Assembly: GCA_037013685.1 (NCBI GenBank)
Contig: CM072905.1
Coordinates: forward strand, 3,979,491 to 4,043,490
Direction of reading: 5' to 3'
Source of the DNA: Acridotheres tristis
Lineage: Eukaryota > Chordata > Aves > Passeriformes > Sturnidae
DNA: 64,000 bases
Shown: piece after piece, positions 29,962-41,854 of the stretch
Layout: every line of letters begins with the position of its first letter
How positions within the stretch are numbered: position 1 is the stretch's first letter
Notes under the pieces: model-generated
What the model saw: the letters and a program-made list of their open reading frames with translations, nothing else
What the model was told of the DNA's origin: nothing
Database searches by the model: none
Program-made: the position numbers and the translations under genes

Positions 29962-32900
29962 ATGGCAGAGCGCATCGAGCAGCGGCTGGAGGATCGCATC
30001 CCGGAGCTCGAGCAGCTGGAGCGGGTCGGGCTCTTCACACGCAAAGAGATCCGGTGAGCGGGGCCGGGCCGGGGCCGGGGTCGGGCGGGTGAGCGCACGT
30101 GGTGCGGCCGGGAGCGCTCCGGGAGCTCATCTCCCGTTCCCGGCGCTGATCTCCCGTTCCCGGCGCTGATCTCCCGTTCCTGCAGGGCTGTCCTAAGGAA
30201 AGCTTCGGCTCTGGAGTACAAAATCCAGCGGAGAGCACTGCGGAAGGAGGATTTCATTAATTACATCCAGGTAGGCTTCACCGAGCAGCAGAGCGGGGCA
30301 GCTCTCGGTGCAGACCCCGCTCAGTTAGACCTGGGTAGTTCTGTAGTGACCCACGTTAGAAACAGATCAGAAATCGAAGACCCCTCCTCACCTGGCCCCT
30401 GGTGTTCACCTGTGAGCGGGTGTTGGCATCAGAGTATGAAGCGTAGCCAGGGGTTGGTGCCCGAGTTTGGGGTCACGCTTCACTCGTGTTGTCACCTTTT
30501 ACTGTAGTTTCTTGTCTCTCCAGGAATGTAGAGCTCCCAGTTCCCCGGTGTGCTGTTCAAAGTGTAGTTAAGGGGAATTAATAAATTCATTATTAGGAAA
30601 AGGTTCCTGGAAGGATGGTCAGGCACTGAACAGGCTCCACAGGGAATGGTGATGGTCAGGACCCTGTTTGGACAACGCTTTAAGGCACAGGGTGACATTG
30701 TTGGGCTACCCTGTGCAGCGCCAAGAGTCTTAGAAATACAATGACCCAGCCAAAAATTACTGCTTATGTTTTCCTGACTGTAATATTTTTTGTCCACCTG
30801 ATCATCTGTAAAAAACTTGATGTAGTTTTTTCTTACTTTGTTGTTACGTGCCTCCAGATTTACTTTTAAATGCTTTTTTCTTCCCATTGTAGTATGAAGT
30901 TAATCTGCTGGAACTGATCAAGAAGAGAAGAGCAGTAAGTTTGTCAGTTGTTAAGAGTGCAAAATACTTTATGCCAAATTTTCTATTGCAATAAAATTAG
31001 TACTTTTTTCGTCCTAGCGCATTGGATATTCATTTAAGAAGGATGAAATTGAGTACTCTATCCTGCATAGAGTCCACAGCCTGTTCAACCGAGCTACAGG
31101 GAAATGGAAAGTAAGTTTATTTGTACTGAGATTTGGAATTCTTTCTTTCTGCATGCCAGGTCATTGTACCAAGGGAGTGTTGTTTACTTGTCTATGTACA
31201 ATCGATTTTGTACATTGTGAGATTGATTCTCTTCTTCTTTTGATTTCCATCAGGATGATATCCAGCTCTGGCTTTCCCATGTTGCATTTTGCAAGCAGTG
31301 GGTGAGTTTTCAAATCCTGATCTTACCTAGGTTGAGACTGGTACTTATTCATGTATCTGAAACTTGATTTAAAGCTAGGGGTACAAACTTTAGTGCTACA
31401 TGCTGTAATACTGAAATAACTTTGATAGTATTGTTGGAGCTGCCTGGGATTTTCACTGATGTGTGTAAGTGTAGGATTTGACTGAGAATGAATTAGTATG
31501 AAATTTGATGCTTTCAGGGACAAAGGTGAGGCTGACTGCATTAAATCTGGAGTACCAATTGGTTTGTGAGAACCATAATATTGGTTATACCTTCTCTGAA
31601 GTGAGTGATTCATTTGTCTGTGAATTGTGATTTTGTTCTAAATATTTATGGTAGTGGCTGTGCTGAAAAGCCTAATTCTGTCAGTTTTGTACTCGATAAA
31701 TTTATCTGTGCAAGGCTTTCTATTACTGGCATTCAAGTGTTGTCATTTCTGTGCTGAAGAAGGTGACTGCATAGTGGTGAAGGTGACCAAAGGAAAATAC
31801 AGTCTCTATCTCAGAAGAGGGCAGTGAAACCATGGGTTTGGGACTTGGGTAACATTTGTGTTGTGGGGTTCACAAAATTTGAGTTAGCCTTGCTGCTCTA
31901 ATGTGGTGGCACTTAAATGCTGGTCCCTACTGAATAAATCTGAGAAACTTTCTACCATAGATCAAGTAGCAGAGAAGCATCTTTTTCAGAGCAATTGCAC
32001 TACAGATTGTGACCTTTCCTACTGAAACTTTGGTGCTAGGAGTTCAATTCAGTACCAGAGTGGGTGAAACAAAACTGCTTCTTTTACAGAATGCAAAACA
32101 TCAACTCAGTAAGGTGTTTTCTACCATGCTGGCGATTCATTCCAATAAACCAGGTAAGTGAGTGCTGTATAACTGACTCAGCACAGATTGTGTGATGTTG
32201 GTTTAAATTCTTGCAGATTTCAGCTCAAGCTGCTGGGCTGAAGTTCCCACTCTCTGTTCTTTGTCTTGCTGCTGCTTCACAGGGAGGGGCTCTGACAGGG
32301 CTTGTGTGAGCAGTCATAAAGGGATGTGAAGTAGGTCAGAATGACCAATTCTCAGGTAGACTGGGCACTCAGCTGATGAAAAAGTGAGAGATGTGGAGTG
32401 CTCATGACTGCTTTTTTGGCTTTTGAAGGCATCATTAGATCTGTAGCTAAACCAGATTAAACTTCCTGGATCTGCCTGTCTGCTTTACAGTTTTATGTGG
32501 GAGATAATCAGTCTTATTCTGGGGCTGAGCTCATGTTGAGAGAGTAAACAAATTTATTTGTGTCACCTCTTGCAGCACTGTGGATTATGGCAGCAAAGTG
32601 GGAAATGGAGACACGACTGTCATCAGAAAGTGCCAGGCACTTGTTCCTTCGTGCTTTGCGCTTCCATCCAGAGTGCCCCAAACTTTATCAAGAGGTGAGT
32701 TCCTGTTTTTCTTCTATCACACTTACTTGATCAGTCAGAACGAATCAATTCAGCATATTTCCCAGATCTGTCTGAGACAACTGGAAAAACTTGTTTTTCC
32801 ATCTACAGAAAAATGTCAAAAATATTTAAAAAAACAACCCCAAAATTCCTTTCTAAAGTACTGTTAAGCTCTGCTAGGACTTAGTTGTCAGGCTCAGTCT

Positions 32901-35900
32901 GGCATCCCCAATCTTTGTTGAGGAACTTGGTTTCCTTTGGGGGCAAGTTAAGGCTTAAAGAATGACTAAAAAATGATCTTTTCTACCTGTTGCAAATACA
33001 CAGGGCATATAGTAGTAGGTGCACAGACCTTCAAAAAAACCAAGGCTCTAGGACATGTGTGGGATGTGGCAAAGTCCTGATTTGTATCTCCTCACAGCTT
33101 GTTTGTGGACTTCGATTTTTATGATTTATCTCCACAGTAGTTTCATTTTGTTGTCACTCTTGCAGTATTTCAGAATGGAACTTATGCATGCTGAAAAACA
33201 GAGGAAGGAGAAGAAGGAGTTTGAACAAGCAAAGATGGACCTGGTAGGTCAGCTATGCATACTTAAGAGATTTTGTCTGCTTGTGTATTACATGTTGAAA
33301 TTCACAATTTTGGATTAATGGTTTATTTGACAACGATTTAGAAAAAGTTTGTGTTCATTTTTCCATTTATTTTTTCTTTCTGTTTGTAGAATCTTTTGTT
33401 ACATTCCCCAGTCTGAAAATTAACAGTAATTTCTGGAAAGTAATGGTCAAACTTCCTACCACATATCTTTATAGTTGAATTGTGCAAATTACATAAAAAT
33501 ATACTTGCATGAAGAAAAACGTTAATGTCTTCTGATTTTTCTTTCTCTGTTTGCAAAAATGTTAGCTTAGAAAAGACAGTAATTTCTTCAGTGATATGTT
33601 TGATATTTCAGGGGGAATTCAATTACTCTGAAGAAATTCTCAATGGGGAAATGGCTCGCATAGTCTACAGGGATGCTTCTCAGAAAATTAAAGGTGAATG
33701 AACATTTATTGTATTTATTCATTAAGAAAATTGCAACCTTTAACCCAGTTCTGCAGTAGGCAATGCTGATAGACTTGGCTTCAATGCACATACTGAGATC
33801 CTGTTTTCAAATATACCATTTCTTCAGTAGAACCTCTTTAATGCCAGAGTACAAATTAATGGTGCTGGTAGTTCTGATTGCATGTCTTGCCTGCAGGCTG
33901 ACATCTCTTGCAGCACAACAGCTTTCAGGCTGAAGGGGCCTAGTGCTGGGTTGCAGCCTCAAAACTTCATTGTTTGAAAAAGAAAACCAAAGAACAGTTC
34001 AGAGTTACATACCTTTTTTACTTTGCTGAACATTAGATCACAGCTAATCAGCTACCACTAGTAGAATTTAGACTAATAGTAATGTAGGCGAAATTATTTT
34101 AAATTAAGCAGGATTGGTAAAAATCAGCCATTTTATTGAGAGAATTGGGTAAAATAACTGCAGACTAGTAGCAGATATCTTTGAGAACTCATGATAGATG
34201 GGGATATTTTTGGAAGACTGGGCAAAATACAATAACGAACTTTAAAAATCAGTAGGGGAAAAGGACATTAGAGGAAATTTCAGAAAGAGTTGCCTTAATT
34301 TAATTTTATGGAGAAATACTGGAAAAAATAGGCATACAAATGATTTGCAACCTAAAAATAGTAGGGTGAGTAATGGCTGGTGGGGGTTCACAGTGATCTG
34401 ATTATGTCAAGTCATGTCACTTGGCATTTTCAAAGGTAAGTCGTGGAGATACAAGATGGACACAATTCATGGACATCTATTCTGTGCAGCTTTGGAGAGC
34501 TCTGTCCCAAGTATGGAGCATTTTGTGCTTTCATGGCAGAGTCAAGTGAGGGAGTAGAGGAGGTGCTTATTAAATTTGCAGGTGGAACCAAGCTACAGAA
34601 ATGCAAAGTGCAATTGATGTAATATGTTGAGGAATTCTTCATCAAATACTCCACTTGATAGTTTTATCTTCTCTTGAAATGTAGGTGTTGAGTTCCAGCT
34701 GGCTGTGCTCTCTATTGCAAAGCTCTTTGATTTTACCCAAGATTTGCAAAAAGAAATCCTTGAAAGGTGAGTCTTGGCTTTGTGTTGTATTTTTATTTTA
34801 TTTTGGTTTGGTTTTTAAGAAACATATTCTCATAAATTCTCTAACTTATAGTGGATTGACTGGACTTTCAGAACTGAAGGCTGTTCCTCTAGGGAAATTG
34901 TGTTAAGGCTTATGTGAAGTCCTTTGAGAAAAAAAAAAGCATGATCTTTACAAGAGGATACTTGTATCTAACTTCAGAAAGGGCTTTAAAAAACTGCTAA
35001 GAAAATGTAGGTAAAATACAGTTGTCGCTGACTAATTACTGAACTTAGTTTCCATAAATTCATTGCAAGAACTGTGGATTTTCCTGGTGTATTTTGGTGG
35101 AGTTTTTGCATTTTTTGTTTCTCCTGTTCATCTCAAAAGAAAGATCTCTCTTGACGGCTCCTTGTCTGTTACTTGTTATTTCTGGAGAATATCCATATTA
35201 AATCATATTTTAAAAAGCTAATATTTTGTCTTGTGGAAAGTATTTTTTTCTGGCATTTGTTTACTTAGCAATTAACTACATTTCTATAACAACATAACAA
35301 CCCTCTTAAACATACCTGCAGGTGAAGATTGGTGGCTGTGGGCTGTTACAAGCATGTTGTGTTTAGTTTGCAGGCCAGATATGCTGATGATCCCCTGACA
35401 TGGGACTTCATGGCCCGCCGGGAGCTGGAGCTGGGGTCCCTGCCAGCCACAGAACAAACCACAAAACAGAAGAAAGTCTCAGAAATGGCCCAGAGAGAGG
35501 AACGGTGCTGTGCAGTCTTTGATGAAGCTGTGAGAGCAGTCCCAACAGGTGAAATGTTCTGCCTGTATTTTAATATTTGTTTCTGGCACTTGAGCAGCCT
35601 GTAAAAGCCTTGAAGAAGGTGATGGCAGGCTGTACCATACCTAGGAGAAGGCAAGCAGTTCTACCTCTTGGGGTCTATTTTGTGTGTTGTTTGCTCTTGG
35701 AGGAACTGCTTAACTGAAAATACGAGTCTGTTGCTGGTCAGCTGTGAGTAAGCAAAGGTTCTGAGTAGCCAGGGGAGTGGATATCCAGCTTCAGCCTCTG
35801 GTATTATTGTTACTTGTAAAGGGGGTTGTCAAGGGACTGTTTGTGGAGTGGTTTCAAACTTGCTGCTTTACAACCTTTAAAGCCATAGAACAGTTTGAGT

Positions 35901-38900
35901 TGGAAGGAATCTTTAGAAATCTCAGCTGAACTAAGAGTTTGATGCTCTTTACAAAGAGTTACTGCCTGCAGCTTGGACTGGGGAGCCATTTGAAAGTGTA
36001 ATGTTACAAATCTAGGGCCTCTGTTGTAATACAACATTTTAAAACAAAGTTGGCATTAACACTTTGTATCATTTGTGTCTTTGTATTTCTTAAAAACAAG
36101 TATTTGTGCTTATTCTTGTGATTCTCTAAAGTGTGATATTTTGCCTTTGCTTGTACAGAGGACATGTGGAAATGCTACATCACTTTTTGCTTGGAGAGGT
36201 ACAACAGAAAAACCAACAGTGCAGAATTAAAGCAAAAGGTAAAAATTTATTAGGAAATAATACAAACAAATCATCCCTATTTTTATTGACTTCTATAATA
36301 CCTCAGACAGGAAGCAAATACATTTTAACATTTTATCAAAAATACATACCTGTGGCCATCATTAAAAATAATTAATCTCCATCTGGGGGGATCACTTTTA
36401 CTGCCAGGCTCACAAGGGGCCTGCCTGGACATGACTTACCTGGGCATAAACCAGCCTTGGCAGTAAAGTACAGTGACCTCTTTGGATAAAAGCTAAGACT
36501 GCACACTTGTTAATCATGGAATCATGGAATGGTTTGGGTTGAAGACGATCTTAAAAATTCATTGACAAGTCCTTCAAACCTGTGCTTGTTCAAAGAAGAG
36601 GATGAATTGAAATGACTCTTGCAAATAAGTCTGGGCAAAGTTTGGTGCTGGCACGTGGGTAATCAATTATGCATCTCTGCTTAGGTATGACTCGGTGAAT
36701 TAATTAATTATCCTGTGCAACTTGTTTCCCTAGTATTACACTAAAAGAACAATGCAATGTTGTTCTTTGCTCCTTAAGGAAGAGAAGTAAATGCTCAGAT
36801 TTCCACATTATCTTGGAATGTTTGCAGGTACCTACAGCATTAGACACATGATGTGTAATTAGATATTCACTGACACGATACACAATCCAGTGTGCTTCTT
36901 GGAATGCTGAAATCTGGTATATATAGAAATAATGCTTGTTTTCTTTTTTTTCTTCTCTGTTGGTTCCAGAGGCTGGAGAGGACACTGAGTGTGTTCAGCA
37001 AAGCCCATGAGTCCAATTTGCTGTCAGAAGCTCTCTACAAGCAGTGGGTAAGAACTGACACAGAAGAAATAGATGCTGAGGCTTTCCTGCATTATTTGTA
37101 TGCCTGTCTTGGCCATTTTGAATAGGCACAAAGATGAACAATATTGGTTCAAAGCCCTGCTTTTTAACAGAGCCATATCTGCTGTGTTTTAGCTTCAGCT
37201 CTTACTGGACTCCAGCTTCTCTGAGAAGGCTGTGGAGGTGGCAGAAGCTGCAACCAGGCACTTCAGCCAGTCTGTGGAAATATGGCAGATGAGGCTGCAG
37301 GTGCTGATCCAGCTGAAGAGGGAGGATGTGACCCAGTGTTTTGAAGAAGCCATTAAACATGTGAAATCTAAGGTCTGTGCTGGTTTAATGGACTTGCATG
37401 TATGAGTCTTGGGCCAGAAATCTCTGATGATTGGTTGTTTTATTTTGGTTTTTTGTTGTTGTTTTGGTTTTGTTTACAAGGCATTTAAAGTACCTAACCA
37501 TTTTTAAGGTCAGAAATAAGAACTTGACATTTCACATGGAAATTGCATTCTCGAATATTAGGGAATTGTCAATTCACTAAAATTCACATGTTAGAAGTTT
37601 GAATGCTTACAGGTGACACTTTACATACTCTCCTAGCAGCAAGCTGGTATTTGTGTCTTAATGGAAAAATGTGTTTCCCTTTCTTCGCTGTCTGATACAC
37701 CAAATGCCTGTGTGGTATTTCAAGCCTTGAATTAGCTGTGTGCTCTCCTGCTCTGTTCCATTTCAAACCCTGGGCACAATGAGTGAGGAAACAGGAAGGT
37801 TTCTTTCCTTTTTGTTCTTGGAAATCACTTCTGTGTACTGCAGTGCTCAGTGATGCAGAACTGGGTTCTCATCCCTGGCATTACAGCTGTTCAGCTAAGG
37901 ATGATTTATCCTGTAAGTGAGGAAGGAAATGAGAAGTGATTTCAGTGTGCAGTTCAAAGCTGTCTTTTCAAGAGCTGTGTCCAAAGGGTATTTTTTATGG
38001 CAGGTAGTACAGAAGCTGATGGCTGTGTTGCTGTCTGTTTCTGTAAATCAGAGTCACTGTATTTCAGCCATTTGATGTGTTTGCTGACCTTGTAGGGCAC
38101 TTTGCCATTGTGGACCCTCTGGGTGGAATGGAGTGAGGGCACAAACAGCAAGGAAGACACAGAAGCTCTCTACCAGGTACTTGACTAATCAAATCTACTT
38201 TTATGTCTTTTCAATAAAATGGAACAATGTGTGTGGATGGAACATGCACCACATGCTTTATACTGAAGTTCCTTCATGGATGTGTTGATATCAAAGAATT
38301 TCAAGCAAAACTATGTGCATTAAAGAAACCAGTTGGACATAGACTTACAGGCACAAATGTCATTCCCATGTTCTAAGGCATATGGATGTGTGTAAGCACA
38401 ACCAATGATGGACTCCTGCTTTGTGGTCTAGAATATTTGGTCTGTTTTCAGATACCTATCTGAGCACGGAAAAGAGAGTTTTCCAATCTGTTTGAAAACA
38501 TCAGTCTTGTTACAGAAAACAAGAATGAGGACTTTAATCTTACTATGGATTTCCTCAGTAGTGTGTGGCAAAACGTTTTTTCTTTGCCTGGCACGTTGGG
38601 TTGTGTTTTTTTTCCCTGCCATTTACAACATAAAATGCATATTTCAGGTGGAAACTTGAATTCAGCTGTTTGTAAAGTATTGTGAAACCCTCTGCATAAA
38701 GGGGTTTATGGAAATGCCAGTTCCAGCTCTATGGAATACTGGAGGAGAAATGTATTTTAGACTTAGGAGATCTCCTTTTTGTCAGATGCCTAACTAGGGA
38801 GAAGCACTAATTGGGCCATTTAATTGCAGGTTATGTGATAGGTTTACTTTTTGTTTATTTTGTTTTTTTTCCCTTTTAAACTTGCAGAGATCCTTACATG

Positions 38901-40228
38901 CCACAACACCTGCTGAATCTGTAACTATGAAAGAAATGTATCTTGACTGGACTTACAGAAATTGTGGTTACAAGAAAGTTAAAAGACTCTTTACCAGGTA
39001 ATAAAACCCCAAACCTTCAAACCTGATTATTTTAGGACATACGTTAAAAGTCCTTAAGTCTAAAGTCACTTACTTTATTTCAGCCTGTGTGAAAATCGTC
39101 CATTTTCACTGGACTTCTTCAGGAAGATGATCCAAATAGAAAAGGAGCAAGTAAGTTGTTGACTATCCAATTAATGCTTTTTATTTGTAAAATACAGTTC
39201 TAACTTGGGATTTAAATAGGAAATAGAGTAGTGGTGTTAGTCTGTGATCAGTTCATGTTTGTCCTGTGCAGCTGATTCACAGGATGTGATACAAACCCAA
39301 GTTCCATGGTAACTAATCTTCAGCAGTGTGTGCGTGTAATTGCCATGACTCTCTTCCTTTGTCAGAATCTAATCATGCTGCAGATTCACTTCTGTACAAA
39401 ATAAATGGCCTTTTAATACCTTCCTTTTTTAGGAATCCTGCAAAATACTTCATCTGAGAGAATACTATGAACGTGCCTTGAGGGAGTTTGGTTCAACAAA
39501 TACTGGTAAGGGGCATTCTGTTTTTTATTTATTCAGTCGTTCACTGCTGCCTCTTTTATTTCCATCCATTTCAAAAGGTACCTGTTTGTTCTGCCCTTTT
39601 GCTTGCTGTCATGCAGAGTGGAACTTATTTCTTCTGTGCCATTAAGTGTAGGACACTGCAGGGACCCTCCACTGTCAGCCCAGGGTCATTGGCACTGGGA
39701 TGGCTTCAGCACAAATCGGAGCAAATCAGGTTCAGACACTGGCTGGCATAAGAACGTGTATCACTTCTAATTTGGATTTATGAACAGTATGGAGCTATAC
39801 ATTTATAATCAAGATTTCTGCAGTATTCTTTTTAAGAAAATACACAGCTTAATTATTGTTGCATTATTTCTGAAGACATCACTGTTGCAGCTGGGAATAG
39901 AACCCAGGGTTTTGCTCCTCAAGGTGCTGGAGATTATAGTTGCACAAAGTAAACCCTATTACATTAATATCAAAGACACTTAGAAAAACAGAGTTTCTCT
40001 TTAGGCTTGCTATGTTTGTTAAGTAATATCTAGTCAAAATCTAACCAGAACTTTCTTTTTCCTTTTAAAGATCTCTGGCTGGATTATATCAAGGAGGAAC
40101 TAAGTCATCCCCAAGGCAAACCAGAAAACTGTGGGAGCATTCACTGGCGAGCTATGAAGATGTTGCAGGGAGACCTGGTGGAAGATTTTGTTTCTAAATA
40201 TACTTTATTGCAAACTGGACATTTATGA
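29962..40228 (+). CDS. UTP6: UTP6, small-subunit processome component (complete)
   Basis: UTP6 is a HAT-repeat protein of the UtpB module of the U3 snoRNP/SSU processome in the nucleolus, needed for 18S rRNA processing. Exons: 29962-30053, 30186-30270, 30893-30934, 31018-31110, 31254-31301, 32090-32153, 32576-32694, 33166-33243, 33612-33693, 34685-34766, 35367-35548, 36159-36238, 36970-37047, 37193-37372, 38096-38176, 38888-38997, 39084-39150, 39433-39505, 40071-40228. They join in frame to 597 codons plus TGA, the human length. The conserved N-terminal UTP6 domain covers about residues 1-85. HAT-type W/Y helices follow, for example ALWIMAAKWEME (142-153), LWTLWVEWSEG, MYLDWTYRNCGYKK and LWLDYIKEEL. 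The C terminus is QTGHL, as in human. Exon 14 uses a weak GTCTGT donor, and exon 11 needs the first of two close acceptors. Human UTP6 and SUZ12 are also divergent neighbours. Confidence 0.97.
30121..30180. repeat. 20-bp tandem triplication at the UTP6 intron 1 acceptor
   Basis: Three tandem 20-base units (cggcgctgatctcccgttcc; the first diverged at its start) end five bases before UTP6 exon 2. The repeat supplies the pyrimidine-rich sequence ahead of the TGCAG acceptor. Intron 1 is only 132 bases. Confidence 0.93.
30580..30740 (+). repeat. CR1 LINE fragment in UTP6 intron 2
   Basis: The segment 'aaggttcctggaaggatggt', then 'caggcactgaacaggctcc', 'gtttggacaacgcttta' and 'ggcacagggtgacattgttg' follows the order of an avian CR1 3' region in forward orientation. 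It is internally shortened between the 'caggaccctg' and 'tttggacaacg' blocks. The 131-codon minus-strand frame over it is a shadow. Confidence 0.85.
35880..35930 (-). repeat. Short CR1 remnant in UTP6 intron 11
   Basis: The stretch 'agccatagaacagtttgagt' followed by 'tggaaggaat' resembles the reverse-orientation CR1 terminus (atggaatggtttgggttggaagg), strongly decayed. Confidence 0.5.
36511..36600 (-). repeat. CR1 remnant in UTP6 intron 12
   Basis: It starts 'taatcatggaatcatggaat', then 'ggtttgggttgaagacgatc', the reverse complement of a CR1 3' end. It fades out after about 90 bases. Confidence 0.8.
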
Positions 40229-40304
40229 AAAACTATACATAGTTACAACATGACTGTGCATTTTTTAACTTCTTTGTACAAAGGTAAATATGTTCCTGGA
40301 TTTT

Positions 40305-40310
40305 ATTAAA
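40305..40310 (+). terminator. UTP6: UTP6 polyadenylation signal (ATTAAA)
   Basis: ATTAAA, the common variant hexamer, lies 77 bases after the UTP6 stop, with T-rich sequence downstream. It implies a short 3' UTR of about 100 bases. No AATAAA is closer. Confidence 0.65.
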
Positions 40311-40329
40311 GTTTACCTTCTTCACATTT

Positions 40330-41784
40330 TATGTGACAAAAAAGAATCATCTTCTCTGTTGCAGTCGTTTCTAGTGTTGATTCTGCCAGGGGCAGATTCA
40401 AGTGCACAGTCAAAGGAAGCAAATCTCTGAGGGTGTTTTCATCAAGACTTCTGTGAGCAAAGCCTTGATCCTGCTTAAACATTCAGATAGTTCTAGTGTA
40501 TCAGTTTTTACACTCTGGAAAGCTAATATTACAGCACCTAAATGCAAAAAACCCAAACCAAATCCTGTGGAAACTACACCTGTGGGTGATCTTTTTATCC
40601 TATGAAGTTGAATCATGAAAAGTGGAACACTTTTCATTAGGTAATCAGAAATCAGTAAAAATACATATTTATGGCTTCCTAGCCTTGAAATAATCTTTAA
40701 TCCTCATAACAAAAAGAGAAACGGCCTCTGCAGCTACCTTGCATTGGTGTCTGCATCCTGAGAGTGATGAAGGGTAGAGGGGAGCTGAGATCTGCTAGCA
40801 ATGTCCTTGAGGTGAGAGTGGAAAGCTCTCACCTACATTTCAACTTTCTGTCCACCATGCCCAAAAAACTGGTAATGTTTTTTGAAAGAGTGCTGTCCTT
40901 GGCTGTTTACAGAGCTACAAACCTGAGAAATCAACATAAATGCTACCCTTGGACCATCAGAGAAATGTAGGGAAAGTACAAGAACATGCAGCAAGTGTTC
41001 CTTTGTGCAGTTTCCCAGTGACTGCAGGGTGACATAATGACAATACAGGGAAATATTTGTTGATTTTGCACTCAAGTAGAAGAAATATTTGTTGATTTTG
41101 CACTCAAGTAGAAATTGCAGCTCCTCTCAAGCAACGAATTCCTTGTAACTTGACTAGCTGGGAATTAAGTTTGGAGCAGCAGTCTGGTAAGATTCCTCCT
41201 TCTGTGACCAGGTCTGAAGTACATCCTGCTTTTGGTGTTTCCCAACATTTTAGCCAGGCCATCTCCTATATCCTCATGAGTTCTCTGTCACCTCATTGTC
41301 TGACACTGAGATTTCCCGACTCATAATCACTTACACCTTCCCTGCCCCTTACACTTTAACTCCCTCTTCTGAACCACTTCTTGCTTCATCAGTTGCACAG
41401 CTAAAAGTTTTTAAGTGCAAAGTTTGGAGTTTTTAAAGTCCAACAAAGCTGGTAACTCCATCATTTCAGAAAATGGGCCCTTTTTCATCAGCTGTTCTGG
41501 CTCCTTGCAGAACTTTGCCATTCTCCCCAGGGATACACATTCCCTGCAAGAACATGTGCTTGACACCTGCCCCAGCTGTTGGGCCAAGGTGCTTCCGGTC
41601 TCCTCATGTTCTGAGCATGCTGCTACCACGAGGCCGGAAGGAAATTGTTATCTTTTGGCAAGGGGAAAGCTCCACCCAGTCATGAGAGGTACTGATACTT
41701 TATTTACATCTAAATGAGTGAAAGGTGCTTTCTCAGAGCTCTTACGCCTGTGTTTGTCCAGCGTGCAGTCTCCATTACACGGTG
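40330..41784. other. UTP6-COPRS intergenic spacer
   Basis: About 1.45 kb without a recognisable gene. It contains a 32-base tandem duplication (41050-41112) and several overlapping open frames on both strands (such as 41411-41717) with no family resemblance. It leads into the CR1 fragment and CpG island of COPRS. Confidence 0.65.
41050..41112. repeat. 32-bp tandem duplication
   Basis: The block 'gaaatatttgttgattttgc' followed by 'actcaagtaga' occurs at 41050 and again at 41082 with no mismatch, a recent local duplication. Confidence 0.95.
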
Positions 41785-41851
41785 GAGTCGGGTCATGGTT
41801 GCAGTCGATGATCTCGGAGGTCTTTCCAGCCGAATTGCGCCTGTGATTCCG
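41785..41851 (+). repeat. CR1 LINE terminal fragment upstream of COPRS
   Basis: The sequence 'gtcgggtcatggttgcagtc', then 'gatgatctcggaggtctttc' and 'cagccgaa...tgtgattcc' matches the last 60-70 bases of avian CR1. It immediately precedes the COPRS CpG island. Confidence 0.8.
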
Positions 41852-41854
41852 AAG

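Noticed and set aside
29532..30257. 241-codon minus-strand frame over UTP6 exons 1-2
   Set aside because: Antisense shadow of UTP6 exon 1, its GC-rich intron and the CR1 element.
35374..35548. UTP6 exon 11 starting after TTTGCAG
   Set aside because: This acceptor breaks phase with exon 10; the acceptor at 35365-35366 restores the frame and the conserved LQA residues.
37420..37500. Possible C/D-box snoRNA in UTP6 intron 14 (TGATGA motif)
   Set aside because: No matching D box and terminal stem at the right distance; box C-like hexamers are common by chance.
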